NCBI GenBank assembly: GCA_001724265.1
Contig: MEDY01000023.1
Coordinates: 115,909 to 179,908, forward strand
Direction: 5' to 3'
From: Rhizaria sp. SCN 62-66
Lineage: Eukaryota > Rhizaria, unplaced
DNA length: 64,000 nucleotides
Below are positions 20,327 to 31,901 of this stretch, piece by piece. Position 1 is the stretch's first letter. Each line of letters begins with the position of its first letter. Made by a program: the position numbers and the translations under genes. The notes under the pieces were generated by a model, which was not told the origin of the DNA, did no database searches, and worked only from the letters and a program-made list of their open reading frames with translations.

Positions 20327-23300
20327 TCAGCCGACCCGCGGCCTCCTGATGGGCCCGCGCGGCGACGGCGTCTCCGTCGCGCCCACCGAAACCGCCCCCG
20401 CAACCGTGACCGTCATGTTTCCGCCGCTGCTGTTGCTCACGGGTGTCATAATGACCGTGGTGTTGCTGCTGCCGGCGCCGCTGGCGGGCGACTGCGCCTC
20501 TGAGCCCAGCCCACCCCCGTGCGGCACCGACAGCGCTTGCGTCAGCACGGTCCGCCCGCCCCTCTGCTGCTGCTGCTGCTGCTGCTGGTGTTGCTGGTGT
20601 TGCTGTTGAAGAGCGAGCTGTTGCTGGTGTGCCTGTTGCTGCGCGGCGCTCAGGTGCGGCTGCGGCAGCGGGGGCATGCCGGCCCTGTTGCTCATCGCCT
20701 GATGCTGCTGCTGTTGCGGTTGCTGCTGCTGAGGGAGTGTGCCGTTGCTGCTGCTGTTGCCCACGAACGTGAACCCCGGCCGACTGCCTCGCGCCGCACC
20801 GGGCGTGGCCGACTGGCCAAACACAGCCCTCCCGCTGCTGCCGCGGCCGACGGCCATGTCCGGCGACGGCGTGCCGCGGTACGTCGCGTCGTGCGCGTGC
20901 GTGGCGGCATCTTGCCCCGGTCCGCCGGCGCCGGCGAGCCCGTCAGGTCCGTTCTCGCCAGAGTCGCTCGTCTCCGTCGCCGACGACGGCATCATAAACG
21001 CCGAGAACGCCGTGTCGACCGACGCAGTGTGGTGATGACCTCTGCCGGGCCCGTTGTGGGGCCCGCGGCGCGACTGCCCGGGGCCGGGGGACGGACCGCC
21101 ACTGCCGCTGTCATCCAGCTGAGCGCCCGCGCCGTGTCCACCGAGAACATGATTGTTGCTGTAGTTGTTGCTGTAGTCGATGTAAGAGCTCTCGCGGCCA
21201 ATAGTCGGGACGTTGAACATCGTCGTCAGCGACTGACGCGCAGCGCGCCTCTGTGAGCCTGTCAGCTGCTGCTGCTGCAGTTGCTGCTGCAGTTGCTGCT
21301 GCTGTTGTGCTTGTTGCTGACTTTGCGCCTACAGCGGCGGAGTCCTGCTTGGAGCCGCCCTAGCGCCGGCGCTGGCGTTTGCGATATTGTTCGCGGCAGA
21401 GAGACGAGAGACACTCTACTGCGAGCCACCCCCAGCGCTATTGCTGAAAGGAGCGACGGGGGTCGATGCCCACGGCGCGCTGCCATGAGCACCAGCATTG
21501 GCAGAGCTGTTATTGGTGTTACTATTGACAGTGCCAGTGCTAGCGGGCGCGGGCGTTGCAGCCAGCATCGCTGCCGGCGGCATGCCCCCGCCGCTGCTAT
21601 TGCCATTGCTCAAGCGCGGCCCGTTGGCGACGCGCGCGGCAATGCTCGACGCCTGTGGCGCATTCTCCGCGAGCACGCGCTCGACGGGCACGCCAGACGA
21701 CATCGCGGCCGCCGCGAAGGCGTGGAACGAAGGCACGACGGCGCGGTTCTGCGCGAGGATGTGCGCCGCGACGAACGAGTCGGCGTCCGTGGCCAGCGCC
21801 ACGCGGCGGAGAAGCTGCAGCTCGCCGGGCGCAAGCGCGAAGCCCACGGCGCCGACCGTGAGCAGCAGCGTGACTGTCTGCGCGCGCACGGGCCCCGCGC
21901 CAGCGGACGCGGGGGCCCCGGGCGCGCCCGCGGCGGGCTGCGGGCGGCGGACCTGGAACGAGAGCACGTCTCCTGGCCGCGCGAGCCGCAGCAGCGCCTG
22001 AAGGTGCGCGGCGCCGCGCGGGACAACGCCGTCGACGGCCTCGATGATGTCCCAGGGGCGGATGTCCGCCGCGGCCGCGGGTGTGCCTGGAGTGACGGAA
22101 GCGACGAGCACGCCGCCCGCGGCCGCCGAGCCCCAAGGGCTGCCGCCCGCGCCGCCGCCAGGGCCGCCGGACTGCGGGATAAGCCGCGCGTTGTCGCCGC
22201 AGACCATACCGAGCAGCGGCCGCAGCTCGGTGAGCTTAGCGCGCACTTCGCGCGTCAGCACCTTCTCGCGCGGGAACATGTCCGCGGGCAGACTCGCGCC
22301 CGCGCTAGCGGGCAGCGGCGTGCCGGCGGCAGCGGCGGCGGCGTGGTCGCGGTCCTGCTGCGCTCGCAGAAGCTCGTTGTGGTGCTGCAGCGCGGACTGG
22401 AGCCGCGCCTCGAGCATCGCAATGCCGCTCGAGAGCTTGACGACTTGCTGTTGCCGCGCGGCGGCCTCGGCGCGCGCCTTGTCGAGCTCGCTCGCCATCG
22501 CGGCGAAACGCTCGTTTTGCTCTGCGCCGCTGCTGTTGTCGCCGCCCGTCGCGGTGCTGCCGCGACCGCCGCCGCGCGTGACGACGACAGTGCTCCCGGC
22601 AGCACCGCCACCAATGGCGGAGGCTCCGTCGCCGGTACTGTTGGAGCCGCCGTCGCCGACGGAGCCCGCGCCGTCCTGCTGCGACTGCTGCTGCTGTTGC
22701 TGTAGCTGCTGCTGCAGCTGCTGCTGTTGCTGAAGGTACTGCTGCTGCAGCTGGTTCTGGCGCGTCAGCGCGCCGACCGCGCGCCCCGGCGCAGCGCCCG
22801 GCGCGCCGCCACCGACGCCGCCACCAGCGCCGCCAGCGTTAGTGCCAGCGCCAGCTCCTGTCCCGGCGCCGGCGCGAGAGATGCCCGCCGTCGCCGCCGC
22901 AGCGGCCGCGTACGCGCTGGCCGCCGCCGCCGCGCTTCCCGTAGCGCCCCCGGCCGCGCCCGCGCCGCCGGCCTCGAGCGCCTTGATCGTGGCCAGCGCG
23001 GACGCGAGCCGGCCCTGGACGAGCCCAAGCTCAACCTGAAGCTGCTTGTGCTGGTGCGCGGCACGCGCGGCGACGCCCTGCGCTGCCTGCGTCTCCTGCT
23101 CCAGCGCGAGCCGCTCGCGTGAGACGCGGTCCTGGTCGCCCCGCAGCGCCGCCGAATCGCGCTGTGCCGCTAGCAGACGCTGCCGGTCGGCGCGGGCGCG
23201 CGCCCACAGGGAAGACAAGTCCGCGCGCAGACGGTGGAAGGTGGACTGCGCCGCCGCCACAGTCGTCGACGTGGACGTCTCGCCCTCGCTATAGCCAGCG

Positions 23301-26300
23301 CTCGCGCCTAAGGTACTGGTGAACGCGGAGGAGTCGGCGATCGCGGCGAGCTCGTCTTCAATGGCCTGCCAGGGGTCGGTCTCGACGCCGGGAGCGTTCG
23401 CGTTGACAACGCCCGGTGCGTTCATCTGGCCCTTGCCGCGCGAGCCGCGCTTTCCGGCCGCGGCCCCGGCGGCACCTGCAGCCGTCGCTGCTGGAGCGGT
23501 GCCGCTGCTGCTGTGCGCATTGGTGGTCTCGATTGCAACGGCGCGCGCGAGCGCCGTTTGCGTGGCCGTGACGACCTTGAGTGCGCGCGACAGTGCGGCG
23601 CGCTCTGCGAGGGCGCGGTCGGCCTCAGCCTTCTGCTGCGCAGCCGCGGCGTCGGCCCGGGCTTTGGCGGCGCGCGCGGCCGAGAGCTCGACCGTGACGG
23701 CCTCTTCAGCAGCACGGCTGCCGTCGCGGTCGCGCGTAGCCTGCAGCAGCTGCCGCTTGAGCATAGCGACGAGCTGCTCGAGCTGTTCGTTGCGCGCCAG
23801 CATCTGTGTCGACGGCGACTGCGACGCCGCCTGCTGCGCTGCCCACAGCGCGCGCTGCAGCTCCTTGAGCGACGCCGTCGCCATCGCGTTGCGCTCTTCC
23901 AGCGCGGCAACGCGCGCAGTTGCCGCGGCGTCCTCGAGCGTCTGCGCGCTAAGCAGAGAACCGCTGCGCCCGTGGCCCGCTCCGATATGCGCGCCTACTG
24001 CACCGCTCTTCGCACCGAGCTTGCCGGTCTTGCCGCCGCGCTCAGGCTTCGCGCCAGCCGTGCCCGCGGACTTGGTGTTCGCGGCGTTCGCCAGTGAGCG
24101 GCGGCGACGGCGCGTCGCAGCGTGGCCATCGTCGTCGTAGCCGCCCTCCGGAGCGTTCTCATCGTCTTCGTCGTCATCATCGTCATAAGGGCCATCGTAC
24201 TCATCGCCACCGTTGCCGTCAAAACCGTTGGCCTCCGACAGAGCGGCGGCCGCGGCGGCCTCGGCTGCGGCGACGGCCTCCGCAGCCGCGGCAGCGCCCG
24301 CAGCCTGCGCCGCATCCAGCGCAGCCCGCGCGGCCTCAGCCTGCGCGCGCCACTTCGCGGCCTCAATCTTGGCGTCGCGTGCGTCGTTCTCGGCCTGCGC
24401 CGTGCGCTCCTGCTCCTCAGACAGGCGCCCCGCCAGCACGGCCCGGTCGCGCGCAACAGCCTTCTCGCGCGTCACCGCGTCGGCCCGCGCCGCGGCGAGT
24501 TCGCCCTCTTTGAGTGACAACGCGCCCTCAACCGCGGCCTTCTCCCGCAGCGCGCGCTCTTCGGCGGCGGCGAGCGCGCGCACGTGCGCCAGCGACGGCC
24601 GCGCGTCCTCAGCTGCTCGCAGCGCAGCGACTTCCACGCGTCCGGCCGCGAGGGCAGCGCGCGCGGTCGCGGCGGCGTCCTCGGCGACGGCGCGCGCGGC
24701 CCGCTCCGCGTCAAGCGCCTGCGCTACGGCGAGCAGCTCGCTCTCGATCGCGCTGTGCCGCTGCAGAGACGCCTCGTACGCCTGTGTGCGCGCGTTGAGC
24801 GCGGCAGCGTCGGTCTGCACGCCGACGTCCGCGACAGTGGGGCCGGAGCCGGCGCCGCGGGAGCCCAGCGCTAGGGAAAGCGAGACAAGCGCGGTGGCCA
24901 CGTCGTCGCTGTCGCCGGCACCGTCGGCGCTGCTGGCGAGGCTGCGGCGCGAGGCGGCGATGGCGCGCGCGAGAGAGAGCGGCACGGTCACGTCGCGGGG
25001 CTGGCCCGTGCGCGGATCGGCAACCTTAAGCCGCAACATGTGCCCGCCGTCGTGGCTGTGGCTGGTGGCCACCTCCGCGTCATTGGCCGCAGTGCTGCTC
25101 TCTCTCGGGACTGACGCGTCAAGGCCGTTCGCGGCAGTGGCGTCGTCGCCCTCAGCATCAGTCGCAGTGCTTCTGGTGATCTTGCTGCTACTAACGCTGT
25201 TGTTATGGCTCACGTGCGTGTACGCAAGCGAAGGGTTGCTCGCAATGGCGCGCGCCGCTGCTTCCGCAATCGCCATTGCGTATGCGAACGCGGCGTAGGG
25301 ACCGCGCGGCACGATGAGCGTGCGCCACGAAGGCTGCGACACGCGGCCCGAGGCCGGATCCAGCGCCCAGCGGTAGCGCTGCGTGGCCACCGCCGTGTCA
25401 CTGCCGTCTGCACCGGTGGTACCAGGGCTAGAAGCACAGTCAGCCGCCGCCACCGCCGCATCGCTGTTGTTCCCATTGGCGCCGCTAACGTTGGTGTTAA
25501 GCGCGATTGCAACGAAGTCAGCGCCGGCACCCGCGCCCGTGGCGGCCGGTGACGCGGTGACCGCGCCCGGGGCCGGCGCGTGCGGCTGCGCGGGACCGAA
25601 GCTCTGGTGTGGCGCGTGATGATACGGCAACGCCCCGCTGGCGTTGCTGCTGCCCGCCGCAAGCGCGCCGCTTGGCGTCAGTTTAGAGCGGCCCAGGTAG
25701 ATCTCTTTGTCGGCGCCTGTGGCCGTCGCGCCCGGCACGAGTCCCGCCGGGCCGTGTCGGAACCCCTGGTACCCGTGTCCTTGCGTGCCGGGCGCGTGGT
25801 TGTACGCTGTGGCAGCCCCGGTGAGGGGGGCGGCACCGTCAGGCCCCGGCACAGCGTCGTGAAACGCATAGCTCCAGCCGCTGAAGACTGGCACGGCCGC
25901 CACAGCCAGCGCGCCGTGCTGGGTGGCGCCGCGCGGAAACGGTGCACCGTCGTCGCCGTCGGTATCCGGTGCATCCATACTGAAGAGGCGGGCGGTCGGC
26001 GGCGGCGATGGCGAGCGCGCCGCGGCGTGGCTGCCCGGCGTCACCGCGCGCGTCGAGGTGAATGCGGTGCGGTATGAGTACGACTGGCCCTGCCCCGGTG
26101 TGTTCGAGGACGGCAGGCCTGCAGCGGCGACGCCGGGGGTTTTGCTGCTGCGTAGTCCGACAGAGCGCGTGTATCGGCCAGGTGTGTGCGGCGCAGCGGC
26201 CGCAGGAGTGCCCAAACAGGCCTTGGACGCAGTTTGCGTCATTCCAACACCGGTAGGGCCCTCGGCGCCAGCCTTCGTAGTTTCGTTAGCGGAACTGGAG

Positions 26301-26977
26301 ATGTTGTTGTTCGAGTTGCGACTAGCAGAGTCAGAGTCTGCGGCGTCGAGCGCGGCGACGAGCGCTGCGGCCGAGACAGGTGTCGCGGAGGCCGTGGGCG
26401 CAGATGCCGCGAGCGGAGCCAGCGATGGAGGTAGCACTGGGCCCATTGTGGGCGACGACACACCGCTCGAAGCGCCGGGAGCATTGTTCAGGTTGTTAAT
26501 TGTGTTGGAATGTGAGCCGCGAGCGGAGTACGGCGACTGCGGGCCGGGTCCGCGCGGAGTTGACCCGGATGCTGCGCCATTGCCCGCAGCAGCGCGGAAC
26601 GACAGCGTGGAAGCCGCGGGGAGGCCGGGGCGCGAGATGGGCGGCAGCGCGCCCGTGGCGACGTCCTGACCGCCGACCTGCGCCGCCTCCGCCGTGGTGA
26701 GCATTCCGGCGGCCTTGAGATGGTGTTGCGCCTCCGCCAGCGCCACAAGTGCGGCCTGACGCAGAGCCGTCGCTTGCAGGTCGACTGTGGTCGACGCGCT
26801 CGCCGTCGCGGAGGCGGACATGGCACTCATCTTGGCGAAGTTGCCACCGCTGTTGCTGCCGCTGCCGTCCGTGCTACGGGCGGAGTGAGGATCGGCGGTG
26901 GTGTCGCCACCATGCATGCGCGCGGCCGCCGCCTCCTTCTTGCGGTTGCGCAGAAGCTGCGCTTTGACGCTGTGCAT
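20327..26977 (-). CDS. Coiled-coil PDZ-domain protein interrupted by two in-frame UAG codons
   Basis: The ATG at 26977 (CCCAG two bases upstream) opens 1853 sense codons to a TAG at 21416-21418. The same frame continues through 28 sense codons to a second TAG at 21329-21331, then to TGA at 20327, giving 2216 codons in all. Residues 1-700 are Ala/Ser/Thr-rich. Coiled coils lie near 719-912, 1016-1149, 1239-1332 and 1486-1549. A PDZ domain at about 1620-1680 reads LVASVTPGTPAAAADIRPWD, then IIEAVDGVV and later VLSFQVRRP. After the second TAG comes a Gln-rich segment, then a Ser/Gly/Gln-rich tail. Possible explanations are UAG read as an amino acid, an unusual intron, or two separate genes (the second from the ATG at 21220). 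GC-rich composition and frame continuity favour one gene. Likely role: cytoskeletal or membrane scaffold (inference). Confidence 0.72.
21329..21418 (-). other. In-frame segment bounded by two UAG codons
   Basis: Two TAG triplets 87 bases apart keep the gene's frame. The 28 codons between them read Ser/Ala/Asn/Pro-rich, like the flanks, without TAA or TGA. No GTACG donor occurs from 21221 to 21480 on this strand. The codons just after the second TAG are Gln-rich (AQSQQQAQ). Confidence 0.75.
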
Positions 26978-27349
26978 TACTGGGACGTGAGAAGCCCGCA
27001 ATGAAGGTGGGCTGTGCTGTGGAGAAAGGGAGAAACGGACTGTCAGCACCACAAGGGATTCACAAGGATTAACGTTTGATGAGAGAGTTTTGAAAAGAGA
27101 ATAAAAGGAAAAGTACACGACTTAACTTAATTTGATCGTAACACAAAACATCCACGATGAAACCAACCCGCTAGTGATACTTTTCAGAAGCTCGACCGAG
27201 CAAGGTTGATCGTGGCTCTCCATGGGGCAGCAACTTGGATCCAAACTTTCAGCACATAGCTCTCTCAAACCTGATCGTCGTCAGCAGTACTGACGTGCTC
27301 AATGACATAGGTTCCTGTTGATGAACTAATTCTTGTTTTAACAGACTGC
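26978..27349. promoter_or_regulatory. Short divergent intergenic region
   Basis: 372 bp between head-to-head genes. On the minus strand a CTTTCTCCACAG acceptor-like site precedes the PDZ gene; on the plus strand ACTAATTCTTGTTTTAACAG ends 5 nt before the ATG at 27350. A short frame from about 27221 reads MGQQLGSKLSAHSS and could be an upstream exon or uORF; it does not join in frame by any donor I can defend. Confidence 0.4.
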
Positions 27350-28240
27350 ATGCGCAAGTCTGTGGCTATCCACGCCGGCGCGCGCCGTGCCGCCGTCCTC
27401 GCTGCGACCTCCGTCAACAACACTGGAGATATGTATGACAACGACGAAGATGACAGCGTCTGCATCTACGCTTCCAAAGCGGTCTCCGAACAGGCTCGCC
27501 TTCTGTTCCGCTTTCACACTCTCCTGCTCGCGCCCATCCCCGACAAACACCGCTTGGCGATCATCAACGCGCTCGTATCTAGTCCAGTCGCAGGCTCGTT
27601 CCTCGCCGCGCTCGCTGCGCTGCTTTACGACGGCCAGTTTGCGCTCAGTTACTCCCTTGGCTGGCTTGCCGTGCTTGCCTCGCACCACCTTGCGTTTCAT
27701 CCACGCTTTGCTGCGCTCGCCGCAGACACTGCGCTGCTCGACAACGCCGCCGTGCAACTCAAAGCCTCTTCCTCTGCAGCGTTATCCAATTTAGACAGCG
27801 CAGACGGCGACATCACAGGTAACACAGGCACTGGTGCATCCGTATATCCACTGTACGCCGCGTTGGTACACTTTTTTAGTGATCTCGGTGCAACCCGCAA
27901 CGGTATCGCCGTGCTATCGCATGTTCCGCTGCTGCCTGCGACGCTGCATGCGGTGTACGCGCGCGAGCTGCGGCGCGCGCCGGGGCGGGGCCGCGCGGGC
28001 GAGCGGCTGGTGTCGACGTTGCCGCTGGCCGCGCTGGCCAAGGATCTGCTGCTCGCGCTGTCGCCCGGCGTGCGCGGGGCGAGGACGGCGCTGGCAGCGA
28101 TCGCGGCGCACCGGCGGCAACACGCGACGATGACACCGACAAATGCGACTATGACTGCGAACGCGAACGCGGCTTTGGTCCAGCAGCAAAGTGGGACGGT
28201 GGTGTTGCAACAACAGCATCATATACATGCAAGCAGATGA
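27350..28240 (+). CDS. Unrecognised helical protein
   Basis: 296 codons ending in TGA, GC-rich relative to its spacers. An acidic segment follows the N-terminus (YDNDEDDS), then hydrophobic amphipathic helices rich in Ala and Leu over residues 45-250 (for example LAIINALVSSPVAGSFLAAL), and an Asn/Gln/Thr tail. The helices read like a HEAT- or ARM-type helical stack rather than membrane segments, though residues 75-115 are hydrophobic enough to keep a membrane association open. A textbook 3' splice site (branch-like CTAAT, T-tract, CAG) ends five bases upstream of the ATG, so this may be the last exon of a larger gene or a gene with a 5'-UTR intron. I do not recognise the family. Confidence 0.6.
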   Translation: MRKSVAIHAGARRAAVLAATSVNNTGDMYDNDEDDSVCIYASKAVSEQARLLFRFHTLLLAPIPDKHRLAIINALVSSPVAGSFLAALAALLYDGQFALSYSLGWLAVLASHHLAFHPRFAALAADTALLDNAAVQLKASSSAALSNLDSADGDITGNTGTGASVYPLYAALVHFFSDLGATRNGIAVLSHVPLLPATLHAVYARELRRAPGRGRAGERLVSTLPLAALAKDLLLALSPGVRGARTALAAIAAHRRQHATMTPTNATMTANANAALVQQQSGTVVLQQQHHIHASR

Positions 28241-28828
28241 CCCAAGGGCTATTATAAAAGTATCAACGACACCCATGGAGGCAATGCTCGTACGTTTCTG
28301 AGATAACACGTGCACTGATTTCATGCGCAGGTGCGTCAAAGTCACACCAGTGCAAAAGATGGCAACTATTTAGCAACCTTTCTTCACGGTCAGTGTCCCA
28401 AAAGAGTGAAAGCAGTTGCCTTTACCGCATTTGCATCAAAAGCTTTGACCTTGAAACGAACAAAATCAACCGCCGGTGAAGAGTGAGGATCAGCTGAAGG
28501 CTGAAGCAACGCTAAGTGAGACGCGCGTCGAGCTGAAAAACGTTCAGTCTTAGCTTGATAAACTAATTCATCACCAGGTCCACATTGAGACTCTGCACCG
28601 TTATGACGTGGAGATGAAACAAATTGTGTATAATAGTAATATTGATGTTAAGAACGAAAATAAAATACAATAGAAAAGAACATAAAATACAAACAAAAAT
28701 AAGCGCTGAACAAAATGAAGAACCCGCAAATAAATTGTCATCTTGATCAGTTTTCGGACCAAATATCTCGAAAGTCAGAATCGGTCAGGTCACTTCAATA
28801 AAGCTGAACCGGTACGAGAACGTGTTCT
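28241..28828. other. AT-rich convergent intergenic spacer
   Basis: 588 bp between the unknown gene (+) and MON2 (-). It contains A-rich runs with several AATAAA/AAATAA strings near 28660-28735. No gene or structured RNA is recognised. Confidence 0.5.
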
Positions 28829-31800
28829 TTACGCGGAGCCGGTGTGCGCGGCGGTGACGTGCGAGAACAGGTGCCCGTGGGCAGCGGCCGTGGCGAGCTC
28901 AGCCGCGGCCTCGGCGACGGCAGCGGCGATGGCGCTGCGCTCGGCAGGCTCGGCGCGTGCGGCGCCTGCGCAGAGCGCGAGCAGCGGGAACAGTGCCACG
29001 ATCAGCGGACGGCGGTGCGGCGCGGCACCGTCGGCAGGCGTCGAGTGCGTCGCCGCCGCGCGCGCGGGGACGTGGCGGGAGACAATGGGCGCGGCGAGCA
29101 ACGCAGTGGCGGCCGTGGCGGCGACGCGCGTGTTGCACGCGAGCGCGAGCAGCCAGCGCAGGTCGGGCGTCGGCAGCGGCACAGTGATGTTCTTGGTTGC
29201 GGGGCCGTGCGGCACGCCGGCAGACTGCTGCGACAGCGGCGACATCTGCGACGGCGACGAGAGCAGCGTGGCGGACGCGGGCGGCATGCTGATGCGAGCG
29301 GCGTCGAGTTCAGCGGCCGCAGCGGCGGCACTGGAGCCGGCAGTGGCACCAGTGGCGGCGGCAGCAGCAGAGTCGATGCGCTTGCCCTCATCATCGTGGT
29401 GTGCGGGGGACACGTCGTCGGCGAAGAAGTCGGCGGCACTGGTGACGGGCGTGGCGAGCGCCTCGGCCTCGGCGGCCGCAGCGGCCTCCGCCTCGGCGAC
29501 GGGGTCCGGGAACGCCGACAGTGGCTGCGGCACGCCGGCCGTCTCGAGCCACTGGTCGATGATCGCAGCCGACGCCCGCGCCAGCGCACGCGAGGCGGCG
29601 ACAGGCAGCGCGCGCTCGTACTGGCCGACCGAAGCCGCGGGCGGGCCGGCGAGCGCGGCAAGCAGCTGCAGCCGCACGCGCCAGAGCGGCGCCGCAGGGC
29701 CCGCGAGCGCGAGGCGCGCCCAGCCGGCGATCGCGGCGCTGGGGCGCGCGGCGGACGAGAAAGGCTGCAGGGTCGCGGGCGCGACGGGCAGCGCCGCCCA
29801 GAGCGCCTTGGGGGCCGACGCCGTGGCCGTGACGAGCGCGAAAAGGCGGCGGCGCACTGCGGGGGCCGCGGCGCGCGCAGCGGGCACCACGGACTCGGTG
29901 AGCGCGCGGAGCACGCCGCGCTGGATGAGCGACCACGCGTCGACGTCGGCCCACGTGAGGCTGCCGCCGGAGCCGCGGCCGCGGAAGAGGGCCGCGGCGA
30001 GAGTGGCGGCGTCGGCGGCAGACTCGGTGCCGAACAGCGCAGAGGTCGCCTCGGGGGACAGAGACGCCGCAAGAGATGCCTCGGCGAGGTCGGGGCCGCC
30101 AAGGAACAGCGCGCTGAGGTCGCCGACGGCCGCGAAGAGCGCGTCGAGCGCGGACGGCGCGGCGGGCGCGGGGGCTGACTCAGGGATCTCGGTCGGCGCG
30201 CCCGCGGCGCAGGCGGCGGCGACGGCGCGGGGCAGCGCGACGCGCGCGATGGCCTCGACGAGCGCGCCCGCGGCGGCGAGCACAGGGCGCGCTGCGGCCA
30301 GACCGTCCGACAGTGCAGGGTGGCGCGGGAGCGGCGCGGCCGAGGGAGACGCCGCGGGCAGCCAGAGGAAGGCGTCGGCCGCGGCCGGGGTCGGCGGCTG
30401 CACGAACAGGTGAGCCAGCGCCGGCGTGAAAGCAGCTACAGGCGCGACACTGTTGTCGCCCTCATTGGAGTTGCCGTCGACGGAGGAGACGGTGACGAGC
30501 GCGGTGAGGATGCCGGGCGCGGCGGCGACGGGGACGAGCGCGGTGAGCGCGGCGACGACGGCGGGCAGCGATGCGCCGAGCGCCGCGGCGTCAGCCTCGG
30601 GCGCGGTCACCAGCGCGCGCAGCGCATCAAGCGCAGCGACGACGAAGTCCGGCGACGCCACCATGAGCTGCTGCAACCCGGCGCCGGAGCGCAGCGGCCA
30701 CTGCGGCGCGGCCTCGGCGATGGCGGCGGCGCCGGGCGCGGCGGCGTGGGCCGCGGGCGCGATGGCCGCGAAGGCCGCACTGGCCGACGGGCCCGCCGAC
30801 GGCGACGGCGCGCGCACCGAGAGAAGCGACGTCAGCGCGGCAACGGCGACGGGCCACGACGCGGCGTCGGCGGCCGATGCGGCAAGCTGGCGCAGCACGC
30901 ACTCCTGCAGCGGCGACGGCGCGCCGCGCGGGCGGTACGCGGCCGACCCGCCCAGCGCGGCGGCCGCGGCAGCGCGCGACAGCGGCAGTAGCGGCTCCGT
31001 GGCGGCGAGCGCGGCGGCTGCGGCAGCGAGCGCGGACCGCTCGGCGCCCGTCCAGCTCTCGCGCAGCGGCGACTTGGTGGCGGCGGCGGATATGATCTCC
31101 GCGAGACCCGTGGCGGAGCGCGACCACTGCTCAGCGGCGCAGCGCGCGGCATCGCCGTCGAGCGCCTGCGCCGTCGCCAGCGCGCCGCGCAGGGGCTGCT
31201 GCAGCGCGGCGCTGGGGCCGGCCGCAGCGACCGAGCCCGAGCGCAGCAGCGCCAGCACCGCCTCAGGGCCGTCCACAGCAGCGGCAGCGCCAGTGGCAGC
31301 GGTAGTTTCGTCGCTGTCGTCGGAGTCATCGTTGTCGTTGTCGTCGTCGGAGAACGTGGCCTCCTCGGCGGCGCCTAGTGTGAGCGCGCGCTGCAGCGCC
31401 GTGGCGGCCGACACGCGCGCGGGCGCGTTGCTCGCGGCCAGCGGCGGCAGCAGCGCCGTAACCGCGGGCGCAGACGCCAGCAGCGCGGCGATCTCCTCGC
31501 CGCCCTCGGCCGCGGTCACGCCGGCGACGCGCGCCGTGTGGCCCAGTGCCCAAAAGGCCAGCGCAGAGGCGCGGGACACGGCGTGGCGCGTCGCGGCAAC
31601 GAGTGCGGGTGCCGTCAGCGGGCGCAGCGCGGCAGCAAGCGCTGCGCCGGAGGGCACGCGGGCCAGCGCGGCGGGCGCCGGGAGCGCCTCGGCCAGCGCG
31701 GTCGCGGCCGCGGCGGAGACTTCGGCGGACGGGTGCGAAAGGCCCGAGGCGAGCAGGCGCAGCAGCGCGCCCCACGCGCGGCGCGCCTGGCCGGCAAACA

Positions 31801-31870
31801 CCGCACCCGCGGGGTCAGACCAGTCGATGCGCGCACCGACGGACGCGTTGCCGCCCGCGGCAGTGACGAC

Positions 31871-31901
<31 letters not shown>

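Noticed and set aside
21221-21480. Conventional intron removing the two UAG codons of the PDZ gene
   Set aside because: Possible donors (GTAGAG, GTGGCT) do not match the local GTACG pattern, and the only phase-compatible acceptors skip an earlier AG or delete the Gln-rich segment. Kept as an alternative, not as the preferred model.
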